A DNA stretch of 64,000 nt from the NCBI GenBank assembly GCA_041619555.1, contig JBFKDQ010000005.1, forward strand, positions 46,023 through 110,022. Direction: 5' to 3'. Shown in pieces: positions 8,295 to 17,346 of the stretch (position 1 is its first letter; the number at the start of each line of letters is the position of its first letter). The notes under the pieces are model-generated. The model saw nothing but the letters and a program-made list of their open reading frames with translations. It made no database searches and was not told the origin of the DNA. The position numbers and the translations under genes are program-made. Source of the DNA: Oceanococcus sp041619555. GTDB lineage: Bacteria > Pseudomonadota > Gammaproteobacteria > Nevskiales > Oceanococcaceae.

Positions 8295-9479
8295 ATGTCA
8301 AACCACGAAGTCGTGGTGCTGAGCGCCGCTCGCACCGCCATCGGCACTTTCGGGGGCTCGCTCAAATCCGTGCCCCTGGCCGATCTCGCGACCACGGCCG
8401 TGAAGGAAGCCGTGAGCCGGTCCGGCGTCACCCCGAATGAGTTCGGCCACCTTGCCATGGGCACGGTGATTCCAACCACACCGCGCGACGCCTATCTGTC
8501 CCGCATCGCCTCCATTCAGGCCGGCCTGCCCCAGGAATGCCCGGCATTCAACGTGAATCGCTTGTGCGGATCCGGCCTGCAAGCCATCGTTTCCGCGGCA
8601 CAGGCGCTGATGCTGGGCGACGCCGAGGTGGCGGTCGGCGCCGGCGCTGAGTGCATGAGCCAGGGGGCCTACGGGCTGCCCAGCGGACGTTGGGGTGCGC
8701 GTATGGGCGATGCGCAGATTCTGGACTTCATGACCGGCGCCCTGCACGATCCCTTCGAAAATATCCACATGGGCATCACCGCCGAAAATGTGGCCGAACG
8801 TTACCAGATCAGCCGGGAACAGCAGGATGCCCTGGCCCTGGAAAGCCAGCAGCGCGCGGGCCGCGCGATCGCCGAAGGTCGGTTCAAGTCCCAGATCGTG
8901 CCGGTTGAAATTCGCAGCCGCAAGGGCGTCACCGTGTTCGATACGGATGAGCATGTGCGGGCCGACTCATCGCTGGAGGTGCTGTCCGGCATGCGCCCGG
9001 TTTTCAAGAAGGACGGTCTGGTCACAGCCGGCAACGCATCCGGAATCAATGACGGCGCCGCCGCGGTGGTCATGGCCACCGCGCAGGCCGCCGAACGGCT
9101 CAATGCCCGTCCGATCGCGCGGCTGCTGGGCTATGCCCATGCCGGCGTCGATCCGGCCTACATGGGCATCGGCCCGGTCCCCGCCACCCGCAAGGTCCTG
9201 CAGCGGACGGGGCTGAAGGTCGAGGATCTGGATGTGATCGAGTCCAACGAAGCATTTGCCGCACAGGCCTGTGCGGTGGTCAAGGAACTGCGACTGGACC
9301 CGGCCAAGGTCAATCCCAATGGCTCCGGCATTTCGCTTGGCCATCCGGTTGGCGCCACCGGGGCGATTATCACCACGAAGGCCCTGTACGAACTGCAACG
9401 CATTCAGGGTCGTTATGCACTGGTCACCATGTGCATTGGTGGCGGCCAGGGTATTGCGGCAATTTTCGAGCGGATCTGA
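8295..9479 (+). CDS. Acetyl-CoA acyltransferase (thiolase II family)
   Basis: A 394-residue thiolase catalysing acyl-CoA + acetyl-CoA <-> 3-ketoacyl-CoA + CoA. It has the nucleophile Cys91 in NRLCGSGLQA, His350 in GHPVGATGA and the acid/base Cys380 in CIGGGQG. The sequence most resembles BktB/PhaA-type degradative or biosynthetic thiolases; the chain-length preference cannot be read. A good ribosome site (AGGAG) lies 11 bases before the ATG. The 3-hydroxyacyl-CoA dehydrogenase gene starts 3 bases after the stop, so the two form an operon for consecutive steps of beta-oxidation or its reversal. Confidence 0.93.
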   Translation: MSNHEVVVLSAARTAIGTFGGSLKSVPLADLATTAVKEAVSRSGVTPNEFGHLAMGTVIPTTPRDAYLSRIASIQAGLPQECPAFNVNRLCGSGLQAIVSAAQALMLGDAEVAVGAGAECMSQGAYGLPSGRWGARMGDAQILDFMTGALHDPFENIHMGITAENVAERYQISREQQDALALESQQRAGRAIAEGRFKSQIVPVEIRSRKGVTVFDTDEHVRADSSLEVLSGMRPVFKKDGLVTAGNASGINDGAAAVVMATAQAAERLNARPIARLLGYAHAGVDPAYMGIGPVPATRKVLQRTGLKVEDLDVIESNEAFAAQACAVVKELRLDPAKVNPNGSGISLGHPVGATGAIITTKALYELQRIQGRYALVTMCIGGGQGIAAIFERI

Positions 9480-9482
9480 AGC

Positions 9483-10331
9483 ATGAGTATCAATCATCTG
9501 GGCGTCATCGGCGCCGGCCTGATGGGCCATGGCATTGCACAGATCGCGGCCATGGCTGGCCTCGGCGTGGTCCTCGTCGATCTAAATGATGAAACCTTGG
9601 AGCGCGGCATGTCGAGCTTGCGCAAGAGTCTCGACAAGAGCGTCGCCAAACAGAAAATCAGCGCGGCCGATCGCGACGAGGCCCTGGCGCGTATTCGCAC
9701 CACAACCAACTATGCTGACCTGGCCGGTGTCGATCTGGTGATCGAGGCCGCAACAGAGAATCTCGACATCAAACGCAAGATTCTCCAGCAACTCGACGGC
9801 CTTCTGCCGGCCGACGCGATCATCGCCACCAATACCTCGTCGCTGTCGGTGACCGAACTGGCGGCAGCCACCGGACGACCGGAGCGCTTCGTGGGCATGC
9901 ATTTCTTCAACCCGGTGCCCTTGATGAGCCTGGTCGAAATCATCAGCGGACTGCAAACCAGCGCAGCGACCCACACGGCGGCGATGGAATTTGCCCACCG
10001 GATCGGCAAGAACCCGATTGCGGTCAAGAATGCCCCCGGCTTTGCCGTAAACCGCATTCTCTGCCCGATGATCAACGAAGCCATTTTCGTTCTGCAGGAA
10101 GGGATTGCGACGGCCGAGGACATCGATGCAGGGATGAAGCTGGGCTGCAATCAACCCATCGGTCCGCTGGCGCTGGCGGATCTGGTCGGTCTGGACACCC
10201 TGCTCAGCATCATGGAGACCTTCCACCATGAATTTGGCGACCCGAAGTACCGTCCGGCCCCCTTGCTCAGGGAACTCGTGGCGGCAGGCCATTACGGACG
10301 CAAGAACGGGCGGGGTTTCTACCGTTACTGA
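9483..10331 (+). CDS. hbd: 3-hydroxybutyryl-CoA dehydrogenase (NAD(P)-dependent)
   Basis: A 282-residue stand-alone 3-hydroxyacyl-CoA dehydrogenase that oxidises L-3-hydroxyacyl-CoA to 3-ketoacyl-CoA. It has the N-terminal Rossmann motif GAGLMGHG (residues 10-17), NTSSLS, the catalytic-region HFFNPVPLMSLVE and GFAVNR at the domain boundary. Length and motifs match Hbd/PaaH proteins. It is translationally close to the upstream thiolase gene (3-base gap) and the two products act on each other's substrates. A strong hairpin follows the gene. Confidence 0.93.
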   Translation: MSINHLGVIGAGLMGHGIAQIAAMAGLGVVLVDLNDETLERGMSSLRKSLDKSVAKQKISAADRDEALARIRTTTNYADLAGVDLVIEAATENLDIKRKILQQLDGLLPADAIIATNTSSLSVTELAAATGRPERFVGMHFFNPVPLMSLVEIISGLQTSAATHTAAMEFAHRIGKNPIAVKNAPGFAVNRILCPMINEAIFVLQEGIATAEDIDAGMKLGCNQPIGPLALADLVGLDTLLSIMETFHHEFGDPKYRPAPLLRELVAAGHYGRKNGRGFYRY

Positions 10332-10345
10332 TCTGCAGGCAGGTC

Positions 10346-10375
10346 CTGGCGGGCCTTAAGAGTGAGGCCCGCCAG
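10346..10375. terminator. 11-bp hairpin after the thiolase-hbd pair
   Basis: The arms CTGGCGGGCCT and AGGCCCGCCAG pair perfectly around an 8-base loop, 15 bases past the hbd stop. No T-run follows, so it may be a Rho-assisted or weak terminator, or an mRNA 3'-end stabiliser. Confidence 0.45.
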
Positions 10376-10455
10376 CTGTGGTTCCTACGCGAGATGTCAC
10401 TGGCGGCCATTGGGTCTAGACTGAGTTTGAATCCAGAGCCGAAAACCCGCCAGAA

Positions 10456-11490
10456 ATGAAGCCACCCGCGCCTACAGCCGACGAAACCGAGCGCCTCGAA
10501 GCGCTTGCCAGCCTGCATATCCTCTATTCGCCAGCCGAAGCACGTTTCGATCGCATCACCCAGCTGGCACAAAAGATATTCGATGTCCCCATCGCCCTGA
10601 TCAGTCTGGTCACCAGCGACTGCCAGTGGTTCAAGTCCGCGCAGGGACTTCTCGCCGAGCAGACGCCGCGGACCGTATCCTTCTGCGGGCATGCCATCCA
10701 TCAAGACCAGTGTTTCCTCGTTGAGGATGCTTCGACCCATCCGGATTTTCAGGATAATCCACTGGTTGCAGGCGCGCCGCACATCCGCTTCTACGCAGGC
10801 CAGCCAGTGCGCTATGCCAATCGCCGCATCGGCACCCTCTGCCTGATTGACCGGCGCCCCCGCAAGCTGGAAGAAATCGATCTTCAGACCCTACGCAATC
10901 TCGCCGAATGGGTGGAAAACGAGCTGAAAGTCACCGCGATGAGTACGCCCCAGACGCTCTTGCTGGCCGAGCTTAACAATCAAGGGCGACGCCTGCTGGT
11001 GGATTCCGCGAGTGGCTGCTGGAATCGCCGTGCTGCCGAAATCCTGGTGCCGCGCGAGTTGGGCGCCTGTGATCCGGAGGCTCGGATCACCGCAATTGAG
11101 GCGTACTGGATGCAGGATGAAGAACTGCCAGAATCTTCCGGCCCGGTGGTCCCGTTGAAAGCCATTGCCAGAGCTCTGCGCGATGTCATCGCGGCGGAAG
11201 ATCTGATCGTGCAGCTTGGCGCCGACCGCTTTCTGCTGCTCTCGCTGCACCTGGACTCCCCGGGTGCGCAAGCGCTGGTCACACGACTGGAACAGCGCCT
11301 GCGGGGCGTGCTGCGGACCTGCGCTGCGGACTCGACATTGGGCGCACTGATCTTGCGTGGCTTTTCAGGTCCGCTTGAACGGGATCTGAACCTGGCCCAG
11401 ATTGAGTCCCGCTGCCATGCTGCCGAAAAAGCCGCCAGCGCAGATTGTGGCGCGCTGTATTTTCGGCTGCAGACACCAGACCGCGCATAG
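10456..11490 (+). CDS. GAF-domain protein with degenerate GGDEF-like C-terminus
   Basis: A 344-residue soluble protein. Residues about 10-165 form a GAF domain of the type often placed before GGDEF domains (it contains FDRITQLAQKIFDVPIALIS, then FCGHAI and RYANRRIGTLCLID). The C-terminal half has the size and spacing of a GGDEF domain, but the signature position reads LGADRF and other catalytic residues are missing, so it should not make cyclic-di-GMP. It might act as a sensor or partner-binding module. The ATG at 10456 lacks a strong ribosome site. Confidence 0.75.
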   Translation: MKPPAPTADETERLEALASLHILYSPAEARFDRITQLAQKIFDVPIALISLVTSDCQWFKSAQGLLAEQTPRTVSFCGHAIHQDQCFLVEDASTHPDFQDNPLVAGAPHIRFYAGQPVRYANRRIGTLCLIDRRPRKLEEIDLQTLRNLAEWVENELKVTAMSTPQTLLLAELNNQGRRLLVDSASGCWNRRAAEILVPRELGACDPEARITAIEAYWMQDEELPESSGPVVPLKAIARALRDVIAAEDLIVQLGADRFLLLSLHLDSPGAQALVTRLEQRLRGVLRTCAADSTLGALILRGFSGPLERDLNLAQIESRCHAAEKAASADCGALYFRLQTPDRA

Positions 11491-11577
11491 GGTCCAGCCG
11501 TCCATGCCGCTTGCGGGCCCACTCGTCAGGCCATCCCTGCGCCGTCCGCTGAACTCACCGGCCCGGCCTCACCGCGC

Positions 11578-11874
11578 TCAGCGCCGCCAGATTTCGATGA
11601 ACAGCATGCAAAGAAGATAGATACAGAACAGCATGTCCATGAGCACCAAAGTGCCCGCTTCAAAGGGATCATCGCTGTGAATATTGGTATGGCGGAAGCT
11701 CCAGACCCCGAGATACATCAGCGTGCCATGCACGACCAGACGCCATTTCTGCCGCCGCGCCTCCTGCATTCTTTGCGCAGCCATGGCCCGTGCCTTGGCC
11801 TCTCTGCCCTTGTTGCCAAGTCTCCGCGGCGTGCGCGGATCGATATACACCATGCCTCCCCCGTGTGCTGACAT
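11578..11874 (-). CDS. Small conserved-looking membrane protein, function unknown
   Basis: A 98-residue protein with a basic N-terminal half (many Arg/Lys and Ala) and two hydrophobic segments at about 47-62 and 72-95. It matches no family I recognise. It is divergent from a TonB-dependent receptor gene and convergent with the GAF gene. An internal ATG at 11853 is an alternative start. Coding is supported by the amphipathic/membrane pattern rather than by homology. Confidence 0.55.
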   Translation of the reverse strand: MSAHGGGMVYIDPRTPRRLGNKGREAKARAMAAQRMQEARRQKWRLVVHGTLMYLGVWSFRHTNIHSDDPFEAGTLVLMDMLFCIYLLCMLFIEIWRR

Positions 11875-12037
11875 GCTTGCTGCCCCCGCTCAAGTCTACC
11901 GTGAGCGCTACGGCACAGTCTGCCCGGACGCATTGCCGCTAGGCCTTTGCGGTAATTTTGGGCATCATCACCCGGCAAGCTGCATGGGGATCCGGCTTGC
12001 TCGGTACATCACCGGTCATTGGGAGACCACCATCAAC

Positions 12038-14464
12038 ATGTCTGTCACACGTCTTGCAGCGAGCTCATCATCATCCGCCTCGGCAGGCCGATTGGTCACC
12101 ACAGCCGGGGCAGCCCTGCTGCTTGCGCCCGTGCTCGCTTACGCCGAACCGGCGCAGGATGCCGGCATCGGACAGACAGCCGAAGCCGGTGCGGCCGCCC
12201 GGCAACCGTCGACGAGCGAGAACGTAATCACTCTCGAGGAAGACAAACCGCTCTTAAACACCCCACGCCGTCCGCCAGTGACTCTGGAAGAAATCGTCGT
12301 GACCGCGCAGAAGCGCCCGCAAGCGCTGGGTGATGTGCCCATCTCCGTGACCGCCGTGGACGGCGCAAAATTGCAGGACAGCGGCATTGAAAATCTCACC
12401 GATCTGTCCGAATACGCGCCCAATTTCAAACTCGTCGACAGCGGCCTGATCCCCAATGTGTACATGCGCGGGGTCGGCTCGGGTTCGAATCAGGGCTTCG
12501 AGCTTTCAGTCGGCATCTTTGCCGATGGCATTCATCTGGGGCGGCCACATCAGAGTCGCGCCGCCTTCATGGACGTTGAACGGGTCGAAGTGCTGCGTGG
12601 GCCGCAATCGATCCTCTTCGGCAAGAACGCGATCGCCGGCGCGCTGAACATCATTTCCGCCCGCCCCGGCAGCGAGACCGAAGCCCAACTCAGCGGTGCG
12701 CTGGGCCTGCTGGCGGATGACACGGAAATGGCGGCCGTGCTTTCCGGCCCCCTCACCTCGTGGCTGGGCGCCCGACTGGCCCTGCGCCAGCGTGGCGAAC
12801 AGGGCGATCTTGAGAACCCGCTGCAGGAGCGCAAAGAGCCCGGCGTGGACGAACAGGCCGCCCGCCTGACCCTCGACCTGTGGCCGGATGGTGACTGGAG
12901 CAGCAGCCTCAAACTGGAACGCACACGCCGCGAACAGCGCGGCCGCCGCTTCCAGACCACAGCTCCGGGTTCCCTGACCCGCTGTACCGGTGAGGATGTC
13001 CGTCTCGACCGCGCCAAGGTCACCGATGCGCGTGAAGTCGCCCGCATCGAAGCCTTTAATATCACCCTGAGCACGGATAAGGAATTGGCGGATGGCGAAC
13101 TGAGCCTGGTGTCCGGATACAACGGCTTTGACTCCAGCGATCTATTCGATGCCGACTCCAGCAGTCTGGATACTCTGGCCCTGCTCGGCGAGGAAAGATA
13201 TCGCCAGTTCAGTCAGGAAATCCGCTATGCCGCCAGCACCGTGGGCGTCCTCGACTATACGGTCGGCGCCTTCTTCCAGCGGGGCGATCTCAACTTCTAT
13301 GAATTCGGCCCGACCAAAGCTCGCGCCGGCGCCCTGAGCGACAGCCCGAGTTGCGATGCCAATCTGGAGGTCATCGCGGCGGCCGATCTGGAACGTGACT
13401 TCCGGATCGACGGCGACGCCTGGTCGCTATTTGCCCAGACGACCTTCTGGTGGTCGCACGCCTGGCGCACCACCCTGGGCCTGCGTTACGTCCACGAGAC
13501 CAAACGCGGCTACCGGCGTTTCGACATTTACGAGCCCGGCACGCGGCAGCAGGCCAATCCGGCCACCTTGCTCGCGCTCGACCGACTCCTGATCAATGAA
13601 CACGAACTGCAGCGCAGCCGTGAGGTCAGCAATCTGCTGCCCTCAGTCAACCTGCAATTTGACTGGAACGACGACGTGATGCATTACCTCGCCTACACCC
13701 AGGGAGCCAAGTCTGGCAGTTATGATGCCCGCAACAACAATGGCAACACCGATGCCAGTGGCGGCGCCACCCGCTTCGAATTCGATGACGAGGTGGCCGA
13801 TGCCTTCGAACTCGGTAGCAAGCTGCGCCTGCTGCAGGGTGCGGCAAGTCTCAATCTGGCTCTCTACCATGTCCGCTACAAGGACATGCAGGTCAGCGTC
13901 TACGATGGCGTCGCCGGCTTTACCGTGACCAATGCCGGCAGTGCCCTCACCCAGGGCCTGGAGATCGATGGCCGATGGCTGTTCAGCGAATCCTTGAGTT
14001 TCAATGCCTCGCTGGCCTTGCTTGACTTCGAATGGCTGGATTACGTCGACGGCCCCTGCCATGCCAATTCCGACAATGTGGATCCGGATACCGGCACCTG
14101 TGACATGACCGGCAAGGAGAATCAGCAAACCCCCAAGCTGACCGGCAGCCTGTCGGCAAGCTACATTCACCCCATGCCGAATGCGCACTGGCTTTCCCTC
14201 ACCCTGGATGCCAGCTATCGAGGGCGCCACTACACCTCCGGCGACCTGGACCCGCGTGGCACCCAAAATGCCCTGGCCCGCTACAACGCCCGCCTGTCAT
14301 ACGGACCTGCGGACGATCACTGGGCCATCGCCCTGGTCGGCAAGAATCTCGGCGACGCGTTGAGTATCGGCATCGGCGCACCAACCTCGCTGGATCTCGG
14401 CGGTTACCGCGTGGCGACCGAATCGAGCCGCAGCCTCGCGCTGGAGTTTCGCTCGCGCTTCTAG
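12038..14464 (+). CDS. TonB-dependent outer-membrane receptor
   Basis: An 808-residue TonB-dependent receptor for uptake of a siderophore or other large ligand. An N-terminal signal sequence precedes a low-complexity stretch, then the plug domain begins at LEEIVVTAQKRPQALGDVPI, with VYMRGVGSG, VEVLRGPQSILFGKNAIAGA and NIISARP. The rest is a 22-strand-type barrel ending in a terminal aromatic (LALEFRSRF). The VTAQKR start is typical of a large proteobacterial group often linked to hydrophobic or carbohydrate-type ligands, so the substrate is unresolved. I took the ATG at 12038 because the signal peptide follows it and GGGAG lies upstream; the frame stays open further upstream but reads through the divergent promoter region. 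Confidence 0.9.
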   Translation: MSVTRLAASSSSSASAGRLVTTAGAALLLAPVLAYAEPAQDAGIGQTAEAGAAARQPSTSENVITLEEDKPLLNTPRRPPVTLEEIVVTAQKRPQALGDVPISVTAVDGAKLQDSGIENLTDLSEYAPNFKLVDSGLIPNVYMRGVGSGSNQGFELSVGIFADGIHLGRPHQSRAAFMDVERVEVLRGPQSILFGKNAIAGALNIISARPGSETEAQLSGALGLLADDTEMAAVLSGPLTSWLGARLALRQRGEQGDLENPLQERKEPGVDEQAARLTLDLWPDGDWSSSLKLERTRREQRGRRFQTTAPGSLTRCTGEDVRLDRAKVTDAREVARIEAFNITLSTDKELADGELSLVSGYNGFDSSDLFDADSSSLDTLALLGEERYRQFSQEIRYAASTVGVLDYTVGAFFQRGDLNFYEFGPTKARAGALSDSPSCDANLEVIAAADLERDFRIDGDAWSLFAQTTFWWSHAWRTTLGLRYVHETKRGYRRFDIYEPGTRQQANPATLLALDRLLINEHELQRSREVSNLLPSVNLQFDWNDDVMHYLAYTQGAKSGSYDARNNNGNTDASGGATRFEFDDEVADAFELGSKLRLLQGAASLNLALYHVRYKDMQVSVYDGVAGFTVTNAGSALTQGLEIDGRWLFSESLSFNASLALLDFEWLDYVDGPCHANSDNVDPDTGTCDMTGKENQQTPKLTGSLSASYIHPMPNAHWLSLTLDASYRGRHYTSGDLDPRGTQNALARYNARLSYGPADDHWAIALVGKNLGDALSIGIGAPTSLDLGGYRVATESSRSLALEFRSRF

Positions 14465-14697
14465 CAGCAGTGTGCTGAAAATCTCCGATTTTCGACGGCC
14501 GGCGCGAAGAAGACGAGCTGATCCAATCGTGAACGCGGCATCGCCGGTCCGCAGCAGCCCTTGACCGCATGGGCTGTCTTGCTCATGCAACAAGAACTTG
14601 CGGCAAGGCCGGGCTTGGACGAACGATTTCTCAGTTCGTGCACCTCAGTCCAGGAAGTCTTTACGGCGGCCCTTGCCTGCAACCCGAGGGAATTACT

Positions 14698-14712
14698 GCA
14701 CCAACGCAGTGT
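14698..14712. promoter_or_regulatory. Weak NtrC-like half-site element (distal)
   Basis: GCACC-N5-AGTGT matches the NtrC pattern GCACY-N5-GGTGC fully in the left arm and at 3 of 5 positions in the right. It is centred about 156 bp upstream of the predicted transcription start. Confidence 0.35.
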
Positions 14713-14737
14713 GAATTGCAGTGTTATGAGAAGCTTT

Positions 14738-14752
14738 GCACCATGCCGGCTC
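14738..14752. promoter_or_regulatory. Weak NtrC-like half-site element (middle)
   Basis: GCACC-N5-GGCTC matches the left arm fully and the right arm at 3 of 5 positions of the NtrC pattern. It lies between the distal and proximal sites. Confidence 0.35.
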
Positions 14753-14771
14753 AAGCTTCGGCCGCGGCCGC

Positions 14772-14786
14772 GCACTGGCGTGGTGC
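14772..14786. promoter_or_regulatory. NtrC binding site (strong match)
   Basis: GCACTGGCGTGGTGC fits GCACY-N5-GGTGC at every specified position, as in glnA enhancer sites. It is centred about 82 bp upstream of the predicted sigma-54 start. Confidence 0.7.
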
Positions 14787-14834
14787 ACGTTGCATGAATC
14801 CCCTTTTTTGCTGCGAATTCACACCACCAAATCT

Positions 14835-14850
14835 TGGCAAGCTCCTTGCT
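14835..14850 (+). promoter_or_regulatory. Sigma-54 (-24/-12) promoter
   Basis: TGGCAAGCTCCTTGCT differs by one base from TGGCACR-N4-TTGCW. The invariant GG (14836-14837) and GC (14848-14849) are ten bases apart. Transcription would begin near 14860. Confidence 0.8.
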
Positions 14851-14957
14851 TAAGCCTTCCCAGATCGTGTCAAAAAGTCACGACGGACCGTCAGACGCCG
14901 CCAGTTCAATGAGAGCGCCGCGGACTGATCATTTTTACCTGAAGGGAGTAACTAGCA

Positions 14958-15626
14958 GTGAGCACATTCAAAGGCATTACAACCGCAGCATTGATTCTGG
15001 GCAGCAGCCTGACTGCAGCGCCGGCCCTGGCCGAAGTCAGCGGCAACATCGGCGTGGCATCGCAGTACATTTTCCGTGGCCTTTCCTTCGGCGACCCTCA
15101 GGTATCCGGCGGCATTGACTGGTCCGAAGGCAATCTCTACGCAGGCACCTGGATCTCCAGCGCCAACGGCGAGCAAGAAGTGGATTTCTATGGTGGCTGG
15201 GCCAATGATCTGTTCGATCTGGGCTACATCTATTACTACTTCCCCGGCACAGTCAGCGGCACCGCGGACGCCGCCGAAGTCTATGCCAGCGTCTCCTCCG
15301 GTCCCTTTTCCGCCGCCATCTGGTACGCCCCGGCCGGCTTTACCGGAACGCCGGATGACGAATATGTGTACGTCGAAGGCAATCTCGACATTGCCCTGAC
15401 CGAAAAGGCCACCTTGAGCCTGCATCTGGGCATGACCGAGAACACTGGCAAGGCCTATGACGGCGATGCCGATACGTCCTTCATGGACTATGCGCTGAGC
15501 CTGGGCTTCGGCGATCTGTCGGTCATGGTCTCCGCGATCGACTACGACTCCGCGGCCACCGCCCAGATGAAGAACGAGCCCACCTTCACCGTGAGCTACG
15601 GCTGGTCCTTCGACGACATCATGTAA
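14958..15626 (+). CDS. TorF-family (Gcw_chp, TIGR02001) putative outer-membrane protein
   Basis: A 222-residue protein with a signal peptide ending ALA|EVSG, then the family pattern: NIGVASQYIFRGLSFG near the N-terminus, a short beta-rich barrel with alternating aromatic residues, and a terminal VSYGWSFDDIM strand. Members of this family are often encoded next to glnK/amtB and are thought to be outer-membrane pores or nitrogen-stress proteins. The start is a GTG with AAGGGAG nine bases upstream. The sigma-54 promoter and NtrC sites upstream support nitrogen-limitation control. A terminator follows. The specific substrate is unknown. Confidence 0.85.
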   Translation: MSTFKGITTAALILGSSLTAAPALAEVSGNIGVASQYIFRGLSFGDPQVSGGIDWSEGNLYAGTWISSANGEQEVDFYGGWANDLFDLGYIYYYFPGTVSGTADAAEVYASVSSGPFSAAIWYAPAGFTGTPDDEYVYVEGNLDIALTEKATLSLHLGMTENTGKAYDGDADTSFMDYALSLGFGDLSVMVSAIDYDSAATAQMKNEPTFTVSYGWSFDDIM

Positions 15627-15667
15627 AACCCGTGGAGGACGCCGGCGGCGTCAACCATCGACACATC

Positions 15668-15701
15668 AGCCCCGCCCGCTTCGCGCGCGGGGCTTTCTTT
15701 T
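15668..15701 (+). terminator. Rho-independent terminator
   Basis: AGCCCCGC (15668-15675) and GCGGGGCT (15687-15694) form a stem, followed by TTCTTTT. It ends the outer-membrane protein transcript just before the convergent GNAT-nitrilase gene. Confidence 0.85.
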
Positions 15702-15714
15702 GCGCACGAGCGCT

Positions 15715-17346
15715 TCAATCTGGTGCAGAAGGCCCTCGCCAGGTCACGCCGTAGAGATCATGCCGGCGGTCTTTCAAATTCTGCACCGTGCCGTAGCGTC
15801 TGGCGGAACGCAGCTGTTCCAGATTTAGATCGGCGAAAGCCAGCATCTCGGTATTCTCCGTGCACTGCGCGGCAATCCCGTCCCGAGCGAAGGGAAAGTC
15901 ACAGGGCGTCAGAATGGCGCTTTGGGCATAGTGGATGTCCATGTTCTGCACCCGTGGCAAATTGCCGACATTGCCGGCCGTCGCCACATAGATCTGGTTC
16001 TCGATCGCCCGGGCATGACAGCTGTAACGCACGCGCAGATGGCCTTGCCGCTCCTCGGTGGAATACGGCACGAAAATCATGTCCGCGCCCTGATCGACCA
16101 GATGCCGGGCCAGTTCCGGAAACTCCGAGTCATAACACACGAGCACGCCGATCGTGCCGCTGTCGGTCTCGATCGCACGCAGGTAATCGCCGCCCTGGAT
16201 ATGCCACCAGTAACGCTCGCCGGGGGTCGGATGCAGTTTGGGCTGCTCGTAGACCGCGCCGTCGCGCAGGAACACGTGCGCCACATTGAGCAGCCGCCCG
16301 TCTTCAGTCAAGGCCGGATGGGAGCCGCCGATGATGTTGACATTGAAGCGGATCGCCAAGCCTTGGAACAGATCCTCGATCTGGTCGTTGTATTGCGCAA
16401 GCCGCAGCATGGAGTCATGCGGCGTAAGGGCTTCATTCTCGATCGACAGCAGCTGACAGGCAAAGTATTCCGGAAAGACCACGAAATCGCTCTTGTTGTC
16501 CGCCACCGCATCAACGAAATAGGTACAGATCCGGGCGAAATCATCGAAAGACTGGATCTTGCGTTGCTGGTACTGCACCACCGCAATTCGCACCACATCC
16601 GGCGCGCGATCCGGCGAGGTGATCGCCTCCGTCAGCAGCTCCTCTTCCGCCGGATTGCGCCACAGCATGTGGGTGGCATAACCCAGGGAATCGGTATCCG
16701 AAGGCAGATAGCCCGGCAGGACCCCCAGCAGATCGAATCCTTGCCGGATCTGAAAGGTGATCACCGGATCGCGCAGCTTGCGCTCGGCCACCGCCTGCGC
16801 ATACGCCTCGGCCGACTCGAACTCCCGCTGCCGACGGGCATAGCTCGGCATGCGCCCGCCAAACACGATGCCCTTGAGATTAAGTTCCACGCACAACGCG
16901 CGGCGCGCAGAATACAGTCTTTCACCGAGTTTCAGGCCGCGGAAGTCCGGATCGACACAGACCTCGAAGCCGTACAGGTAATCCCCATCCGGATCATCGG
17001 TGCTGCCGAAGCCGCCGCCGGAAATGCCGGCCCAGGTGTGTGGCGTCAGGGCGCGTTGCGCGGAGACCCGCAAGCTCGCGCAGTACCCCACAATTTCTCC
17101 ATCATATTCGGCGACCAGTTGACCTTCGGCGAAATGATTTAAATGGCCCCGCAACTGATCCCGGGTATAGCCGTTGATCCCTGGATACACCTTGGCCACC
17201 AGACGGTGGATGCCACGCAGATCTTTCTTCTGCGCCTGTCGAATCGCAAGCTTGTGTTTTTTCATGCGCGAATCTTGAGGCCGCAGGGCGCGTCGCGCAA
17301 ATTGGCCGGCACGACCTTGAACCGCACCAGACCGTACACTGCTCAT
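15715..17346 (-). CDS. GNAT acetyltransferase / carbon-nitrogen hydrolase (nitrilase) fusion
   Basis: A 543-residue two-domain protein. Residues about 30-235 are GNAT-like (it contains YLYGFEVCVDPDFRGLKLGE, an acetyl-CoA pyrophosphate loop-like segment). Residues about 250-530 are a nitrilase-superfamily hydrolase with the triad Glu in FPEYF, Lys in QPKLHPTPGE and Cys in VCYDSEFPE. This architecture is widespread; the substrate is probably an amide or ureido compound, but unproven. The start at 17346 is supported by GAGGGAG five bases upstream; an internal ATG at 17265 begins where the recognisable domain starts. It is divergent from a TonB receptor gene. Confidence 0.88.
   Translation of the reverse strand: MSSVRSGAVQGRAGQFARRALRPQDSRMKKHKLAIRQAQKKDLRGIHRLVAKVYPGINGYTRDQLRGHLNHFAEGQLVAEYDGEIVGYCASLRVSAQRALTPHTWAGISGGGFGSTDDPDGDYLYGFEVCVDPDFRGLKLGERLYSARRALCVELNLKGIVFGGRMPSYARRQREFESAEAYAQAVAERKLRDPVITFQIRQGFDLLGVLPGYLPSDTDSLGYATHMLWRNPAEEELLTEAITSPDRAPDVVRIAVVQYQQRKIQSFDDFARICTYFVDAVADNKSDFVVFPEYFACQLLSIENEALTPHDSMLRLAQYNDQIEDLFQGLAIRFNVNIIGGSHPALTEDGRLLNVAHVFLRDGAVYEQPKLHPTPGERYWWHIQGGDYLRAIETDSGTIGVLVCYDSEFPELARHLVDQGADMIFVPYSTEERQGHLRVRYSCHARAIENQIYVATAGNVGNLPRVQNMDIHYAQSAILTPCDFPFARDGIAAQCTENTEMLAFADLNLEQLRSARRYGTVQNLKDRRHDLYGVTWRGPSAPD

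Larger units (their letters stand above)
14465..14957. other. 493-bp intergenic region with sigma-54/NtrC-type regulatory sites
   Basis: I found no convincing gene here. The downstream half holds a -24/-12 promoter (14835-14850), one strong and two weaker NtrC-like sites upstream of it, and an untranslated leader of about 97 bases before the GTG of the outer-membrane protein gene. Confidence 0.7.

Noticed and set aside
11684..12037. N-terminal extension of the first TonB receptor (up to 118 extra residues)
   Set aside because: It would cross the divergent promoter and the small membrane gene, and the signal peptide starts only after 12038.
14776..14794. Alternative -24/-12 promoter around GGCGTGGTGCACGTTGC
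   Set aside because: GG and GC are 13 bases apart instead of 10; the segment is better explained by the NtrC site.
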